A DNA stretch of 64,000 nt from M3007 sp046329435. Its GTDB lineage: Bacteria > Bacteroidota > Bacteroidia > Chitinophagales > Saprospiraceae. The notes under the pieces were generated by a model. That model was given only the letters and a program-made list of their open reading frames with translations, did no database searches and was not told where the DNA came from. Location of the stretch: positions 372,001 to 436,000 of the forward strand of contig JAXLUR010000006.1 in NCBI GenBank assembly GCA_046329435.1, in the 5' to 3' direction. Below, piece after piece: positions 61,732 to 64,000 of this stretch. The position numbers and the translations under genes are program-made. Position 1 is the stretch's first letter. Each line of letters opens with the position of its first letter.

Positions 61732-63981
61732 ATGGCCAGCACTTTTTCCGGCGTTTTTGCCGGCAAATTCACCTTTTATTCCACCCAGCCCAATGGGCCG
61801 AACTATTACCTGACCACCTGCCGGGTGTCCGATGGCGACCACGGCTGGATTTTCATCCCGGGCATGAATGGCGTCAGCGTCGGCGCAGTCGAAAAATTCC
61901 TGCTGTACAAATTTCCCGACGGCACGTTCAGGATTCAATCGGGCGACCTCCGCTGGCTGGCGTACCAGTCGTCTGGCAACTTTTTCCAATACACCGACGA
62001 CCCGACGCAGGCGGCGGCATTCAGCATTGGCGGCAACGACCTGGGCAGCACCACGCTCCTGTTCAACCAGCAACCCGTGTATTACCAGATCGGCAACAAT
62101 CTGCAGGCGCCCAATCTGCTGACGCTGAACAAGGTGAACGATTCCCTTTCCAGCTTCGCCAGGGTACAGATCACGCCTTCGATCGACGACATCAACTCGT
62201 CCAAATCAGCGGCAAACGGCGATTTTAGCAATGCCATTTTGCTCGGCCAAAGCCTGCAGGGGATCAACTTCACGAGCGCCAATTTTACCGGCGCCCAACT
62301 GGCGGGGGCCAGTTTCAACGGCTCCACCCTCGACCAGGCCATCATGAGCCAGACCAATCTGCAGGGCTTCAACTGGGGCACGCCCGCATCGGCCGTCAGC
62401 ATCGACCTGACGGGCTCCAATGCGAGCGGCTGTGTTTTCGGCATTGTGCCCAATACCCAACAGATCAACTGCTCCAATGCGAAGTTGACCGGCGCCATCC
62501 TGAGCGGCGCCAATCTCGTCAACCTCAACCTGCAAGGCGCGCAAATGGGTAATGCAAGTCTGGTCGGCGCAACGCTCGACTACGCCAACCTGACCACAGC
62601 CAACCTGAACGGGGTCGTGGCGCTCGGCGCAAGTTTTCAACACGGCACGCTCAACAATGTCAGCGCTCAGATGGGCAATTTTATCCAGGCCAATTTTAAC
62701 GACGCTACGCTGACACAGGCCGCCATGGGCGCCAGCAGTTACCTGTTTTTGCTCAATGCCAGTTTCACCGACGAGTTGGAGACGGCTAAATACGTACAAC
62801 CCGATCTGGTGCAAGCTTTTAGCCAGGGCGGCGTATCGCTCGACCCCAACGCGGCCATCGAGGTTGTCATCAAAAACCAGCTGTGGATGATCCTCGATCC
62901 CGCCGGGCCTTACAAACTCATTTCGGCCGACAGCGGCATTCTGGTGTACAACAACAACCCCAGCCTCAGTCCGGCCACTTTGCAAGGCGCATCCATGCAA
63001 AGGGCGGTTTTTTCCACGGCGAGTTTGTCGGGGGCCGATCTGCGGGGCGTGCAGGCCTCGTTCGGGGTATTCGACCATGCAGACATCGGTGACGCTTCGT
63101 TCAGCGGCGCCAGTTTGGTGCAGGCCAATTTTACACAGGCCAATCTGTCGGGCGCCGATTTCAGCAATGCCATACTGTTGCAAACGAAGTTTACCGGCTG
63201 CGTGGCAGGGCCGGGCGGCAATCGCAAAGCAATCTCGTTCGAATCCTCCCAATTGCAGGGTGCAGATTTCAGCAAAGCCACCTTCGCCGGCGCCATACTC
63301 GCCAACTGCGTGGTGGCCGACAACTTCGGAGCCCCGCTGCTTCCGCTCGACCTGTCCTTTCAGACGGCGCTCAACAACGGCGACCTGACGCAGGTCATTC
63401 CGCTTTTCAAAAAGGCCGGCTACGACCTGGGGAGCAATCCAGACGTTCAGTCCGCGCCCTTCTGGATCATCGACAACAGCGCCTGCACGACGCCCAACGC
63501 CCCGAAACGGTACACCGCCGAACTGGCAGGCAGCAGCATACTCGTGTACGGCAATTCCAATACACCGACACAAATGTCGGCGTCTTACAAACCCTTGTTC
63601 AATGCTTCGACTGCTTCGCAAAACCTCGTCTCCACGTTCAGCCGGTACAACCTCGCGCTGGCGCTGAACGCACCCATCACGCAAGGGGCCGGGTGGAACC
63701 TGTTGCCCGACACCGACGTGGCTTTTATTCGGAATTACCGCTTTCCGCAAATGAAAATCATTCTGGAAACCAACTATTTGATGGCTTACGGCTATTCAAC
63801 CGTGCTGCTGCAAACGCCTGGCGACACGCCTGAGACCTGGGCATTCGGCGCTACGATCAACCTGAACAATGCCCTGAATACCGTCGCCATCGGGCCTTCC
63901 GGCGTTCCTTTCGGATGGATTCAACAGGGACTCGTCGATGGCGGTTTGTTCTATGTGCCCTTGCCGCCGCCGGCCTCCTGA
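61732..63981 (+). CDS. Pentapeptide-repeat protein with beta-trefoil-like start and cluster-specific modules
   Basis: The 749-residue protein has no signal peptide. Residues about 1-150 look like a beta-trefoil or lectin-like domain ('GKFTFYSTQPNGPNYYLTT', 'FRIQSGDLRWLAYQSSGNFF'). Pentapeptide repeats fill about 160-215, 245-330 and 414-528 ('INFTSANFTGAQLAGASFNG', 'ANFTQANLSGADFSNAILLQ'), which should fold as right-handed quadrilateral helices. Between and after them stand three copies of the module found in the giant proteins: 'LWMILDPAGPYKLI' with 'GILVYNN' (about 361-407), 'PFWIIDNSACTT' with 'SILVYGN' (about 556-608), and a weaker third (about 635-687). It follows the BPI-like array directly, so it very likely belongs to the same complex. 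It is not a Qnr/MfpA-type gyrase protector. Confidence 0.8.
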   Translation: MASTFSGVFAGKFTFYSTQPNGPNYYLTTCRVSDGDHGWIFIPGMNGVSVGAVEKFLLYKFPDGTFRIQSGDLRWLAYQSSGNFFQYTDDPTQAAAFSIGGNDLGSTTLLFNQQPVYYQIGNNLQAPNLLTLNKVNDSLSSFARVQITPSIDDINSSKSAANGDFSNAILLGQSLQGINFTSANFTGAQLAGASFNGSTLDQAIMSQTNLQGFNWGTPASAVSIDLTGSNASGCVFGIVPNTQQINCSNAKLTGAILSGANLVNLNLQGAQMGNASLVGATLDYANLTTANLNGVVALGASFQHGTLNNVSAQMGNFIQANFNDATLTQAAMGASSYLFLLNASFTDELETAKYVQPDLVQAFSQGGVSLDPNAAIEVVIKNQLWMILDPAGPYKLISADSGILVYNNNPSLSPATLQGASMQRAVFSTASLSGADLRGVQASFGVFDHADIGDASFSGASLVQANFTQANLSGADFSNAILLQTKFTGCVAGPGGNRKAISFESSQLQGADFSKATFAGAILANCVVADNFGAPLLPLDLSFQTALNNGDLTQVIPLFKKAGYDLGSNPDVQSAPFWIIDNSACTTPNAPKRYTAELAGSSILVYGNSNTPTQMSASYKPLFNASTASQNLVSTFSRYNLALALNAPITQGAGWNLLPDTDVAFIRNYRFPQMKIILETNYLMAYGYSTVLLQTPGDTPETWAFGATINLNNALNTVAIGPSGVPFGWIQQGLVDGGLFYVPLPPPAS

Positions 63982-64000
63982 AAAAAGCGCCAGGTTTTGG

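Noticed and set aside
61732..63981. Pentapeptide protein as a Qnr/MfpA-like DNA-gyrase protector
   Set aside because: Qnr proteins are ~215 residues of uninterrupted repeats; this one is 749 residues with a beta-trefoil-like start and interspersed modules shared with the giant proteins.
38327..63981. Phage tail, contractile injection or Tc-toxin locus
   Set aside because: No sheath, tube, baseplate, LysM, AAA+ ATPase, Rhs/YD-repeat or Tc-type sequence could be recognised in any of the twelve genes.

Overview
The window looks like a chromosome segment from a Bacteroidota bacterium, most likely class Saprospiria. The sequence supports this with SusC/SusD and GLPGLI-type outer-membrane genes, T9SS C-terminal sorting domains, several close matches to the Bacteroidota promoter (TTTG at -33, TAnnTTTG at -7), and an ATP synthase operon ordered atpB-E-F-H-A-G without atpD/atpC. 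The genus is inference.

Layout. 3-2350: the end of a TonB-dependent receptor (TBDT) and its DUF4249 lipoprotein. 2424-7141: a small membrane protein, a short HTH regulator, a Cys-rich secreted peptide, a GLPGLI protein and its TBDT. 7151-8620: rimM, a lipoprotein gene with an apparently leaderless promoter, and tRNA-Gly(CCC). 8905-9213: a free-standing T9SS sorting domain. 9417-15011: the ATP synthase operon with its promoter, an internal terminator after atpE and a large nested terminator. 14884-15782: a non-coding stretch with G-rich tandem repeats. 15783-18488: a minus-strand trio including a possible caspase-like (clan CD) protein. 18620-20095: a helical protein of unknown function. 20238-23060: a HYC_CC_PP protein and a metal-type TBDT. 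23193-24194: an adenosine deaminase flanked by related palindromes. 24233-33991: a minus-strand polysaccharide utilisation locus (T9SS glycan-binding protein, SusC, frameshifted SusD, PKD lipoprotein, two GH16 laminarinase-type enzymes), with a divergent sensor/HTH regulator at 34210-37113. 37115-37903: an orphan adenine methyltransferase.

38327-63981 is the unusual part, and it may run past the window. Two paralogous ~1300-residue proteins, nine paralogous ~560-residue proteins and one pentapeptide-repeat protein lie on one strand with short gaps. The nine share an MQAITIAIGKxGIxFF start, a near-invariant central block and a GVPLPIMxG C-terminus. Their N-terminal, middle and C-terminal landmarks occur in the same order as in eukaryotic BPI/LBP-type TULIP lipid-binding proteins, so I propose they are full-length bacterial BPI-like proteins. 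The two giant proteins have a hydrophobic centre and an NHL-like propeller. They share a ~50-residue 'W-I-x-D ... L-x-V-Y' module with the pentapeptide protein, which ties all three protein types together. No classical secretion signal is visible on any of them. I read this as a multi-protein lipid- or membrane-targeting system of unknown role.

All family assignments were made by eye; no search was run.
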